A stretch of DNA of 11,085 nucleotides from CAYMLL01 sp964390645 (GTDB lineage Bacteria; Planctomycetota; UBA8108): contig CAYMLL010000262.1 in the NCBI GenBank assembly GCA_964390645.1, forward strand, positions 1 to 11,085, read 5' to 3'. Below the pieces are notes generated by a model. That model searched no databases and was not told the DNA's origin. It saw only the letters and a list, made by a program, of their open reading frames with translations. The translations under genes were made by a program, and so were the position numbers. The number at the start of each line of letters is the position of its first letter. The stretch's first letter is position 1. Positions 1 through 7,235 of the stretch are shown in pieces.

Positions 1-60
1 TCGCCTTCCGGGAGATCGCCTTCCGGGAGATCGCCTTCCGGGAGATCGCCGTCCGGAACG
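1..60. repeat. 15-bp in-frame tandem repeat (GDLPE units)
   Basis: The unit TCGCCTTCCGGGAGA occurs three times without a mismatch at 1-15, 16-30 and 31-45. A fourth, decaying copy begins at 46 (TCGCCGTCCGG). Because the period is 15, each unit encodes five residues (GDLPE) in the minus-strand gene without shifting the frame. The array starts at the window edge, so its full copy number is unknown. Perfect identity at the DNA level suggests recent slippage or expansion rather than selection on the protein alone. Confidence 0.95.
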
Positions 61-1208
61 ACGGAGCTTCCAGGCTTGTCGTCGTTCGTGAGCTGCACTC
101 GGACCGCGGTCTCGATCAGCGAAGGACTCCCATCCCGATCGCCAGTGCGGGGATCGCCAGTGCGGGGATCGGAGCCGTCCGGGACGCGTGCGGTGCTACC
201 GGCGAAGTGGTCGAAGCCGGCCAGGGGTGGGAGCGCGACGTCCGACTCCGAAATCAGGCTGGTCAGCGAGCCTTCCCAGTCGGCGGCGAGAAGCAGGTCG
301 ACACCCGGATTCTGGCGCTTCACCTGGCAGGAGCACGGACCGACCAGGAAGCTGGCGGCGTCGGCGAGGTTCTCCTCGGTGATGCCGTCGCCGACGTACG
401 CCCACAGCGCGCGGCCCCGACCGAAGACGGGAAAGACCATCGGCTTGAGCCCCTCGTCGGCGAGATCCTCCTCCGTGGCGAGCAGCTGTTCGACAAAAGC
501 CGCCTCCGCGGCGTTCCGGCGCGACAGGCGCAGCGTCGAGAAGGCTATCTTGAGCTCGAGCTTCTCGAAGAGAATCGTGCTGTCGGGGTCGATGAGCTCC
601 TGGGCGACGTCGTCGGTCGGCTGCTCTGGCAGTTCGAGGCGCTTCTCGAGCTTGCGGAGCGCCGACTGGAGCGTGGCGAAGGACTCATCGTCGGCCTTCG
701 TATCGCCGGTCTCCAGAAAGACCCACACCGCCGTATCCCCGGCGACGATGCGCTCGACAATCTGGCGACGTGCCGGCGAGTCGACGGTTCTCGCGTACTT
801 CTGGAGGGCCGACTTGTCGCGAAGGTCACCACGCCAGACGATTTTCGGCGGACCCTGATCGAAGGGAGTGACCAGCGCGATGTGGGGCAACTTCATCTCG
901 CCGAGCCCGTTGTGAATCGCGCGGACCTCCTTCTCGACCTCGCCGTCGAGATCGATGGCGGTGACGCGGATGTTCGCCGGCGTCTTGCCGGCGAGGTGCA
1001 GGCCGTCGACCGTGACGCGATCTTCCGCCGTCAGACGGCCCTTGTGGAAGACGAGGGCGTGGTAGGCGTCGGGCTCCCAGCGCTCGAGGGCGTAGCGGAA
1101 GACCGGGACCGAACAGGCGTCAGCCCGGGTCGGAAGGAGCAGCAGCGTCGGAACGACGGTCAGCGTCGCGATGAGAGCGAGGTGGGTTCTTCGGGGGTCG
1201 AGTCGCAT
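1..1208 (-). CDS. Exported protein of unknown function with CSVPVFRYALERW mature N-terminus (3'-partial)
   Basis: The reading frame is open from the ATG at 1208 to the left edge, giving 402 complete codons with no stop, so the C-terminus lies outside the window. GGAG sits 9 nt before the ATG and supports this start. Residues 1-31 form a signal peptide: a basic start, a hydrophobic stretch at about 10-26, and an ADA cleavage site directly before Cys32. The site does not fit a lipobox, because position -3 is Ala and -2 is Asp. The mature protein begins CSVPVFRYALERW. A second landmark is GPCSCQVKRQNPG at about 290-302, with a CxC pair. I recall similar landmarks in planctomycete and verrucomicrobial proteins of unknown function, but cannot confirm this here. 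After about residue 340 the protein becomes low-complexity and acidic, with DPRTG repeated twice and GDLPE three or more times. No catalytic motif is recognised. It is transcribed divergently from the propeller gene. Confidence is high that it is a gene and low on function. Confidence 0.85.
   Translation of the reverse strand, partial: MRLDPRRTHLALIATLTVVPTLLLLPTRADACSVPVFRYALERWEPDAYHALVFHKGRLTAEDRVTVDGLHLAGKTPANIRVTAIDLDGEVEKEVRAIHNGLGEMKLPHIALVTPFDQGPPKIVWRGDLRDKSALQKYARTVDSPARRQIVERIVAGDTAVWVFLETGDTKADDESFATLQSALRKLEKRLELPEQPTDDVAQELIDPDSTILFEKLELKIAFSTLRLSRRNAAEAAFVEQLLATEEDLADEGLKPMVFPVFGRGRALWAYVGDGITEENLADAASFLVGPCSCQVKRQNPGVDLLLAADWEGSLTSLISESDVALPPLAGFDHFAGSTARVPDGSDPRTGDPRTGDRDGSPSLIETAVRVQLTNDDKPGSSVVPDGDLPEGDLPEGDLPEG
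137..171. repeat. Second 15-bp in-frame tandem repeat (DPRTG units)
   Basis: GATCGCCAGTGCGGG occurs twice without mismatch at 137-151 and 152-166, followed by a partial third start (GATCG) at 167-171. On the minus strand it encodes DPRTGDPRTGD at about residues 347-357 of the left-edge exported protein. The unit has the same length as the array at 1-60 and begins with the same seven bases when that unit is rotated (GATCGCC), so the two may share an origin. That relation is an inference from a short match. Confidence 0.9.
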
Positions 1209-1411
1209 CGGGTAGGGCTCCGACGGGAACGGGCAGAGCGGGCTTCACGCCAAGAGGACAGCCGCCAGTGTATCAGGTTGCGAGGAAAGGGAACATCTCG
1301 GGCTTCAGATCACCACCGGAGACGCCGGAGCGAACGGATCCACCGGGATCACGGGGGCGTCGGCGATTCCGCGGCTGGCTGCATCGCCCGCGGGCCGCTA
1401 TCCTGGCTACA
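1209..1411. promoter_or_regulatory. Divergent intergenic region between the exported protein and the propeller gene
   Basis: These 203 bp separate two genes transcribed away from each other, so promoters for both should lie here. I see no convincing -35/-10 pair. On the minus strand TACACT (1272-1267) resembles a -10 box but has no good -35 at 16-18 bp. On the plus strand TACAAT (1408-1413) also resembles a -10 but overlaps the chosen ATG. CGGGCTTCA is directly repeated at 1239-1247 and 1299-1307, exactly 60 bp apart. That could be an operator pair or chance. An alternative GTG start for the downstream gene falls at 1268, behind an AGAGGA sequence. Confidence 0.35.
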
Positions 1412-4400
1412 ATGACGCCGACTCGCGGAGCCCCATCGAACAACGTCGCCGCGACGCCTCGTCCCGCTTCCGGCGTGCTGGCGCTCGCGGTGCTGTGCGC
1501 GTCGGGGGCGCTGGCGGACTGGCCCGCCTGGCGATCCGACGCACGCCGCAGCGCGGCGACGCGTTCACCCGTCGTCGCGGCGCCGACGCGGCTCTGGACA
1601 CGAGAGCTCCCACCCCTCGAACCCGCGTGGCCGGACGCTCCGCGCCTCGACTTCGACGTCGCGTATCAGCCGATCGCCGCCCGTGGGCTCGTCTTCGTCG
1701 CATCGTCGAGAAGTGACAGTGTCACGGCGTTCGACGCGAAGACCGGGGAGGAGCGCTGGCGCTTTCATGCCGGAGGGCCGGTGCGCTTCGCTCCGGCATG
1801 GAGCGACGGTCGTCTCTTCTTCACCTGCGACGATGGTTACCTCTATGTGCTGCGGGCTCGCGACGGCTCGCTCCTCTGGCGTCGTCGCGGAGGGCCGGCG
1901 GAGCGCTGGGTCGTCGGCAACGGCAGGCTCGTGTCGTCCTGGCCCGCGCGCGGCGCTCCGGTGGTCGTCGACAACGTCGTGTACTTCGGCGCCGGCATCT
2001 GGCCGTTCATGGGGGTCTTCGTTCACGCGCTCGATGTTGTCGACGGCCGTACGGTGTGGACGAACGACGCCAGCGGCTCCATCTTCGTCGATCAGCCTCA
2101 CGACAGTCCGGCCTTCGCCGGCCTCGCCCCTCAGGGCTACCTCGCCCTGCACGGGGATGCGCTCCTCGTGCCGAACGGCCGCGCGACTCCGGCGTGTCTC
2201 GATCGCGCCACCGGCGCTCTGCGCTACTTCGAGCCGGGTCGCAACTCGCGCACCGAGGACTACCGCGTGGCCGTGTTCGCCGAGCATTTCGTCAACGGTG
2301 ACGATCTGCAGCGTCTCGACAGCGGATCCACGGTGGATACGCTGGTCGTCAAGGGCAGCGCGTTCGACGATCGCCGGTCGTACTCCTCCACGTGGCAGCT
2401 CACTCGTCGAGGCGAGCAGGCGACGCGCCAGCTGACGATCGTCGGTCGACGTCTGCGGCCCGATGTCGAGCTCGACCCACGTCACTTCGTCGCCGAGTGG
2501 GACGAGGAAGCGGCGAGGCGGCGCTACCGGGTGGAGATTCGGCCCGGGGAGTCGCACCGGATCTGGCGGCTGCCGATCGAAGGTGACGGGGGCGTTGGTG
2601 AGGCGCTGGTGCCTCTCGGCTTCGCGATCTCGCCGCGGTACAAGATTCCGGGCGGGGCTCGTCGGCGCGCCGCGGTCGTCCGCTTCGCCGAGTCCGCAGT
2701 CGGCCGTCGGGGGAGGGTGGTCCGTGAGGTCGGGCTGGCGCTGGATCGAAGGAGCTGGAAGCTGGACGCCTTCTCGAGGATCCGTGTCGAGCTCTCCGTG
2801 ACCCGGCTTCTCGGACTCGAGGATGCCGACGGTGAAGCGTACGACGACGAGGAAGCCGGCGGTGATCCGGGCTCCGACCGCGAGCGCTTCGAGGGTCGCC
2901 TTCCGGGTGTCGAGGAGCGACGGCGGGGTGGTGGTGTGACCCGGGAGACGCTCGCCTCCGACCCGCCCGTGGGTCTGGCTCCTGCCGAACGCCTCGTCGA
3001 GGAGTGGAGCTTCGTCGAGGAGACGAACGGGGAGCCGGCGCTTCTTCGGGGCGTCGACAGGGGGCGTGTCGACGCGATCGGCGCGGTGACCATCCGCGCC
3101 GGCGAACAGATCATCGTCGCGGCTCCCGGGGAGATGCTGGCGCTGACGCCGCCACCGGCGTCCGGAATCGGCGCACGCCGCGACCCGCGGGTCGACTGGC
3201 GTGTTCCGCTCGACGGGGTCCCGGCAGGGCTCATCGCGTCGGGGGGGCGCCTGGTCGTTTCCCTGCTCGACGGCCGCATCGTCTGTTTCGGCGAGCGATC
3301 CGGCGTGTCCGAGAACCGTGCGCCGCGGCGATACGGTCTCCCCGAGCCTCGTCGCGAGTCCAGGCTCCGCGATCCGGCAGGTGACCTCGCCCGACGTCTC
3401 CTGCGGGCCGGTGGACACGAGTCCGGGTTCGCGCTCGTTCTCGGCGCCAACGGGGACCTCGTCGAGGCCCTCGTCGAGGAGTCAGCGCTGCGCGTCGTTG
3501 TCCTGGACCCGGACGCCGATCGTGGCGAGGCTCTGCGACAGCGGCTTGACCGCGGCGGCTGCTACGGATCGCGAGTCACCGTCCGGACCTGGAGCATCGA
3601 TCGCGCGCCTCTTCCTCCGTACCTCGCGAGTCTCGTTCTCGTCGGCCATCCCGACGCTCTCGGCGTCGACTCGATCTCGCTCGCACTGGAGCCGCTGGCG
3701 CGCGTGCTGCGCCCGTGGGGAGGCGCGGTTTGCCTGCGACTTGACGACCAGGACCGCCGCGTGCTGGATCGAGTGGTTGCGGACGTCGGACGGGTCGACC
3801 TGCGCGTCGAGACCACCGGCGACATCACGGTCCTGCGTCGCGTCGGCCCGCCCCCGGGAGGCGGGAGCTGGACACACCAGTACGCGGACGCCGGAAACAC
3901 GAACGTATCGAGCGACTCGCTCGTGCGCGCGCCGCTCGGCGTGCTGTGGTTTGGTGGCCCATCGAACGTCGGGATCCTGCCGCGCCACGGTCACGGACCG
4001 CGGCATCAGGTGAGCGGCGGTCGCATCATCATCGAGGGGCCGGACATCTTGCGGGCGCTGGACGTCTACACCGGACGGGCCCTCTGGGAGGCTCGACTTC
4101 CGGGGATCGGTGCCGCCTACGACAGTACGTCTCACCAGCCCGGAGCGAACTCGCTCGGGAGCAATCACGTATCGACGGTCGACGGGATCTACGTGATCCT
4201 CGGCGACCGCTGTGTCCGGCTGGAACCGCGCACGGGTAGAGAGGTGAGCGCGTTCCGGCTGGCTCGCGACGAGGAGAGTGGACGGCCGCGGCGCTGGGGT
4301 TGTCTCGTGGTGTCGGAGGATCTTCTCGTCGCGGGCGCGTCACCGATGGAGTTTGCGGCGGTGGACTTCGATCGGTACGACGTGGAGGACGTCCCGGACC

Positions 4401-6073
4401 ACGACGTGAACATGATCACCGGAGCCCTCCGATCCCTGAAGGGCTTCCGGTTTCGCGACCGGGGCCTTCTTCAGCCGCGTTGGGACTGGCTCGTGGGGAC
4501 GCTGAACCTGGCGCTCGACGACCTCCAGCTTTCCTCGCGTGTGCCCCAGGAGGTACGGCGTCAGGGCGATGGGGAGGTCGAGGGGCTGATCGCGGAGATC
4601 GATGCCTACAGGGGGACGCGCCCCGTGGACGCGCCGGCCGACGACGCTCTTCGTGCGCTCCACCGCCGGCTTCTTCATACCCTCGAGTCGTCCATCCCGG
4701 ACATTCGTGTTCCGAGAGTCGGTGCGAAGAAGGTATGGGACGGCACGGCCAGCCGGGACATCGTGGCGATCGACCGTCACAGTGGCCAGGAGCTGTGGTC
4801 GCGTCGGGCGGAACGCTCGTTCCGGCACAACGCACTCTGTGTCGGCGCGGGGAAGGTCTTCGCGGTCGACCGTCTGCCGGAGGCGATCGCTCGACGCCGC
4901 AAGCGACGCGGGCGCGGAGACACCGCGTACGCGCGGCTGGTGGCGCTCGATCTCCGCAGCGGGAGGGAGCTGTGGTCGGCGTCGAAGAAGATCTTCGGGA
5001 GCTTTCTCTCGTACTCGAAGGAGCACGACATCCTCGTCGAGTCCGGACGCCCGTCGCGCGACACGCTGCCGGACGAGAAGGGCGATCGGCTCGTCGCGTA
5101 CCGGGGCTCCACCGGTGAGGTTCTGTGGGACGTGAACGCCAAGTACAGCGGCCCCGTGATGCTCTGGCACGATCGGATCATCGCGCAGGGGCGGTCCTTC
5201 AGTCTGCTGAGCGGTGAGACGCTGCGGCGGGTCAATCCCCTGACCGGGGCCGAGCAGAGCTGGGCCTTCTCGCGCATGTACGGCTGCAGCTCGGCGGTCG
5301 CCAGCGAGCACCTGCTGACGTTTCGGTCCGCCGCGGCGGGGTACTTCGACCTGTCGATCGAGGGTGGTACAGCCAACCTCGGGGGTTTTCGCCCGGGCTG
5401 CACCCAGAACCTGATCGTCGCCGATGGTGTCCTGACCGCGCCGGACTACACCCGGACCTGCTCGTGCAGCTACCCGAACCAGTCCTCGATCGGGCTGGTG
5501 CACGACCCGGAGGTCGAGCTCTGGACCTTCGACTCTCTCGAGGTCGGCGGGCGTCGCGTCGAGCGGCTGGGGCTCAACTTCGGCGCTCCCGGCGACCGTC
5601 GAGCGAACGACGGCACCTTGTGGCTGGAGCATCCGGTCGTCGGCGGGCCCTCGCCGCAGATCGAGGTGCAGATCGAGCCGACGGGGGTCCGGGTCTTCCG
5701 CTCGCACTCCAGCAGCGTCGTGGGAGATCTCCCCTGGGTGGGCGCGTCGGGACTCGAGGGAGTGAAGCGGGTCGGAGTGCGGGTGCTGCCACGGGACGCG
5801 CCGGGGTCCGCGCGTCGCTATCGAGTGCGCCTCGTCTTCGCGGAGCCCGGTGGCTCGTTGCCGGATCGGCGTGTCTTCGACGTTGTTGCCGGTGGTCGCG
5901 TCGTTCTGCAGGGCGTTGACGTGGCGCAGGCAAGCGGGGGAGCGCGGCGGGTTGTCGTCCGGTCCTTCGAGACGGTGATCCGTGACCATCTCGACCTGCG
6001 GTTTGTCCCCACGGGAGGCGACAGCTCGGCGGCACCGATCCTCTCGGGTCTGGCGCTCGACGCCCTCGAGTGA
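1412..6073 (+). CDS. Secreted PQQ-like beta-propeller protein with methyltransferase-like and malectin-like domains
   Basis: About 1553 residues. The ATG at 1412 is chosen because a signal peptide follows (hydrophobic core about 21-34, cleavage ALA/DWPAW after residue 35). Upstream codons back to a GTG at 1268 encode an Arg-rich stretch with lower G/C at third positions, although that GTG has an AGAGGA 9 nt before it. Domains in order: PQQ-type blades with xxAxDxxTGxxxW motifs (about 80-230); a poorly recognisable, charged region (about 300-560); a Rossmann/methyltransferase-like segment (about 665-785, with VLGANGD and VVVLDPD); a family block (about 815-940, WTHQYADAGNTNVS, LWFGGPSN, LPRHGHGPRHQ); a helical insert (about 985-1105); further blades (about 1115-1245, e.g. 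DIVAIDRHSGQELW, RLVALDLRSGRELW); a cysteine block (about 1289-1360, YGCSS, RPGCTQN, TCSCSYPNQSS); and a malectin-like domain (about 1386-1553, starting LNFGAPGDR). The TG-W blades resemble BamB and quinoprotein dehydrogenases, but PQQ binding is not shown. The role is unknown; carbohydrate binding by the tail is an inference from family knowledge. Confidence 0.88.
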   Translation: MTPTRGAPSNNVAATPRPASGVLALAVLCASGALADWPAWRSDARRSAATRSPVVAAPTRLWTRELPPLEPAWPDAPRLDFDVAYQPIAARGLVFVASSRSDSVTAFDAKTGEERWRFHAGGPVRFAPAWSDGRLFFTCDDGYLYVLRARDGSLLWRRRGGPAERWVVGNGRLVSSWPARGAPVVVDNVVYFGAGIWPFMGVFVHALDVVDGRTVWTNDASGSIFVDQPHDSPAFAGLAPQGYLALHGDALLVPNGRATPACLDRATGALRYFEPGRNSRTEDYRVAVFAEHFVNGDDLQRLDSGSTVDTLVVKGSAFDDRRSYSSTWQLTRRGEQATRQLTIVGRRLRPDVELDPRHFVAEWDEEAARRRYRVEIRPGESHRIWRLPIEGDGGVGEALVPLGFAISPRYKIPGGARRRAAVVRFAESAVGRRGRVVREVGLALDRRSWKLDAFSRIRVELSVTRLLGLEDADGEAYDDEEAGGDPGSDRERFEGRLPGVEERRRGGGVTRETLASDPPVGLAPAERLVEEWSFVEETNGEPALLRGVDRGRVDAIGAVTIRAGEQIIVAAPGEMLALTPPPASGIGARRDPRVDWRVPLDGVPAGLIASGGRLVVSLLDGRIVCFGERSGVSENRAPRRYGLPEPRRESRLRDPAGDLARRLLRAGGHESGFALVLGANGDLVEALVEESALRVVVLDPDADRGEALRQRLDRGGCYGSRVTVRTWSIDRAPLPPYLASLVLVGHPDALGVDSISLALEPLARVLRPWGGAVCLRLDDQDRRVLDRVVADVGRVDLRVETTGDITVLRRVGPPPGGGSWTHQYADAGNTNVSSDSLVRAPLGVLWFGGPSNVGILPRHGHGPRHQVSGGRIIIEGPDILRALDVYTGRALWEARLPGIGAAYDSTSHQPGANSLGSNHVSTVDGIYVILGDRCVRLEPRTGREVSAFRLARDEESGRPRRWGCLVVSEDLLVAGASPMEFAAVDFDRYDVEDVPDHDVNMITGALRSLKGFRFRDRGLLQPRWDWLVGTLNLALDDLQLSSRVPQEVRRQGDGEVEGLIAEIDAYRGTRPVDAPADDALRALHRRLLHTLESSIPDIRVPRVGAKKVWDGTASRDIVAIDRHSGQELWSRRAERSFRHNALCVGAGKVFAVDRLPEAIARRRKRRGRGDTAYARLVALDLRSGRELWSASKKIFGSFLSYSKEHDILVESGRPSRDTLPDEKGDRLVAYRGSTGEVLWDVNAKYSGPVMLWHDRIIAQGRSFSLLSGETLRRVNPLTGAEQSWAFSRMYGCSSAVASEHLLTFRSAAAGYFDLSIEGGTANLGGFRPGCTQNLIVADGVLTAPDYTRTCSCSYPNQSSIGLVHDPEVELWTFDSLEVGGRRVERLGLNFGAPGDRRANDGTLWLEHPVVGGPSPQIEVQIEPTGVRVFRSHSSSVVGDLPWVGASGLEGVKRVGVRVLPRDAPGSARRYRVRLVFAEPGGSLPDRRVFDVVAGGRVVLQGVDVAQASGGARRVVVRSFETVIRDHLDLRFVPTGGDSSAAPILSGLALDALE

Positions 6074-6076
6074 CCC

Positions 6077-6093
6077 CGCGGTAGAAAGCCGCG
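6077..6093. terminator. Weak hairpin between convergent genes
   Basis: CGCGG (6077-6081) pairs with CCGCG (6089-6093) around a 7-nt loop, TAGAAAG. It lies in the 31-bp gap between the stop of the propeller gene (6071-6073) and the stop of the DppC-type gene (6105-6107, minus strand), where a bidirectional terminator would be expected. The stem is only 5 bp and there is no T-tract on either strand, so it does not meet the usual intrinsic-terminator pattern. Confidence 0.25.
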
Positions 6094-6104
6094 AGACGTG
6101 CGGG

Positions 6105-7235
6105 CTAGCGCCGCAAGGTCGCCGTCGAGGTGGTCGTTCGCGCCGTGGGGGCGCCGAGTGCCTCACCGACGACGTTGACGGACAGCACCGTCGCGACGAT
6201 CAGCAGGCCGGGCAGCGTCGGCACCCACCAGACACCGTCCATCAGGGCTGCGCGGCCGGAGTGGATGATGTTGCCCCAGGTGGGGGTCGACGCCGGGACC
6301 CCGAAGCCGAGGAAGGACAGCGCGGCCTCGAGCAGGATGGCGTCGGAGACCCGCAGCGTCGCGGCGACCAGGATGGGACCGGTCGCGTTCGGCAGAACGT
6401 GAGCGAAGATCGTGCGAAGGCTCCCGGCGCCGAGAGCCCGCGCTGCGACGGTGAAGTCGAGCGCTCTGAGCCGCTGGCACTCGGCGCGGACGAGGCGTGT
6501 GACGCTCATCCAGCCGGTGGCTCCGAGGACCAGCACCACGACGGCGGGATTGATCTGCTGTCCCCACGCCGTGACGAAGAGCAGGACAAGCACCAGCCGG
6601 GGAAAGGCGACGAAGACGTCGACGAGCCGGAGGACGACCGCGTCGAGGGCCCCGCCGAAGTACCCGGCGAGCGCACCGAGCACCGTGCCGACCGAGACCG
6701 CGATCGTCATCGCCGCGAAGCCGACGGCCAGCGAGATCCAGGCGCCATGGAGGATGCGGCTGAGGAGATCCCGGCCGCTGCGGTCGGTGCCCAGCAGGTG
6801 GAAGTCACGACGAACCGGAAGGTCGCGGTCGCCGACGCGCAGCATCTCGATTCTTGCCGCGCCGCGTCTCCAGCCTCGAGCGGGCTCTCCGAGCTCCCGC
6901 AGCGGCACGCGTCTGGCCACGAAAGCCTCGCCGCGGTGAAGCACGATGTGGTCGCCATCGAGCTCCCAGCGCGTGCACCCGATCTCACCGAGCACGGGAT
7001 GACCGAAGACGGTGACCGTCTCCAGCGGCGAGCGGTGACGGTAGGGCGGGGAGTCCTCCGGAAGGAAGGTCGGATCGTAGGGTGCAAGGATCGGACCGAG
7101 AGCGGCGACCAGCACCAGGGACGACAGCACGAGGCTTGCCGCCGCGGTGCTGCGGGTCGCGAAGAGGACGGCGAGCGCACGGCGCAGGGAGCCGTGTCCG
7201 GCGGTAGGGAGCCGGGGTCGTCGGGGCGGGCTCAT
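6105..7235 (-). CDS. DppC-type ABC transporter permease (oligopeptide/nickel family)
   Basis: This 376-residue inner-membrane permease is the second transmembrane subunit of a peptide/nickel-type importer. After a basic N-terminus comes TM1 (about 30-52), then a long extracytoplasmic stretch (about 53-145), then the family hallmark HLLGTDRSGRD (146-156). At least four further hydrophobic segments follow, centred near 180, 215, 235 and 345. The cytoplasmic coupling loop that contacts the ATPase is at about 260-290, containing ARALGAGSLRTIFAHVLPNA, and is followed by ALSFLGFGVP. The start is fixed by ATGA: the ATG at 7235-7233 overlaps the TGA of the upstream permease by 4 bp, which implies translational coupling. 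Typical DppC proteins are near 300 residues, and most of the excess lies in the 53-145 stretch. The substrate cannot be read from the sequence. This is the last gene of its operon, ending 31 bp from a convergent gene. Confidence 0.95.
   Translation of the reverse strand: MSPPRRPRLPTAGHGSLRRALAVLFATRSTAAASLVLSSLVLVAALGPILAPYDPTFLPEDSPPYRHRSPLETVTVFGHPVLGEIGCTRWELDGDHIVLHRGEAFVARRVPLRELGEPARGWRRGAARIEMLRVGDRDLPVRRDFHLLGTDRSGRDLLSRILHGAWISLAVGFAAMTIAVSVGTVLGALAGYFGGALDAVVLRLVDVFVAFPRLVLVLLFVTAWGQQINPAVVVLVLGATGWMSVTRLVRAECQRLRALDFTVAARALGAGSLRTIFAHVLPNATGPILVAATLRVSDAILLEAALSFLGFGVPASTPTWGNIIHSGRAALMDGVWWVPTLPGLLIVATVLSVNVVGEALGAPTARTTTSTATLRR

Noticed and set aside
1399..1413. TATCCT and TACAAT as a promoter -10 for a leaderless propeller mRNA
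   Set aside because: TACAAT overlaps the chosen ATG, so transcription would start downstream of it, and there is no -35-like box at the right distance.
207..1415. 402-codon open frame on the plus strand opposite the exported-protein gene
   Set aside because: It mirrors the minus-strand gene, which has a signal peptide, a ribosome-binding site and recognisable family motifs. The plus-strand product has no domain-like pattern and is rich in Arg, Asp and Glu, as expected from antisense reading of high-GC DNA.
1565..3418. 617-codon open frame antisense to the propeller gene
   Set aside because: Low-complexity Arg/Pro/Asp-rich product with no signal, motif or ribosome-binding site. The plus-strand propeller motifs across the same stretch are unambiguous.
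4340..6166. 608-codon open frame antisense to the 3' half of the propeller gene
   Set aside because: Same reasoning: a shadow of a high-GC gene that also runs across the convergent gap into the permease gene in another frame.
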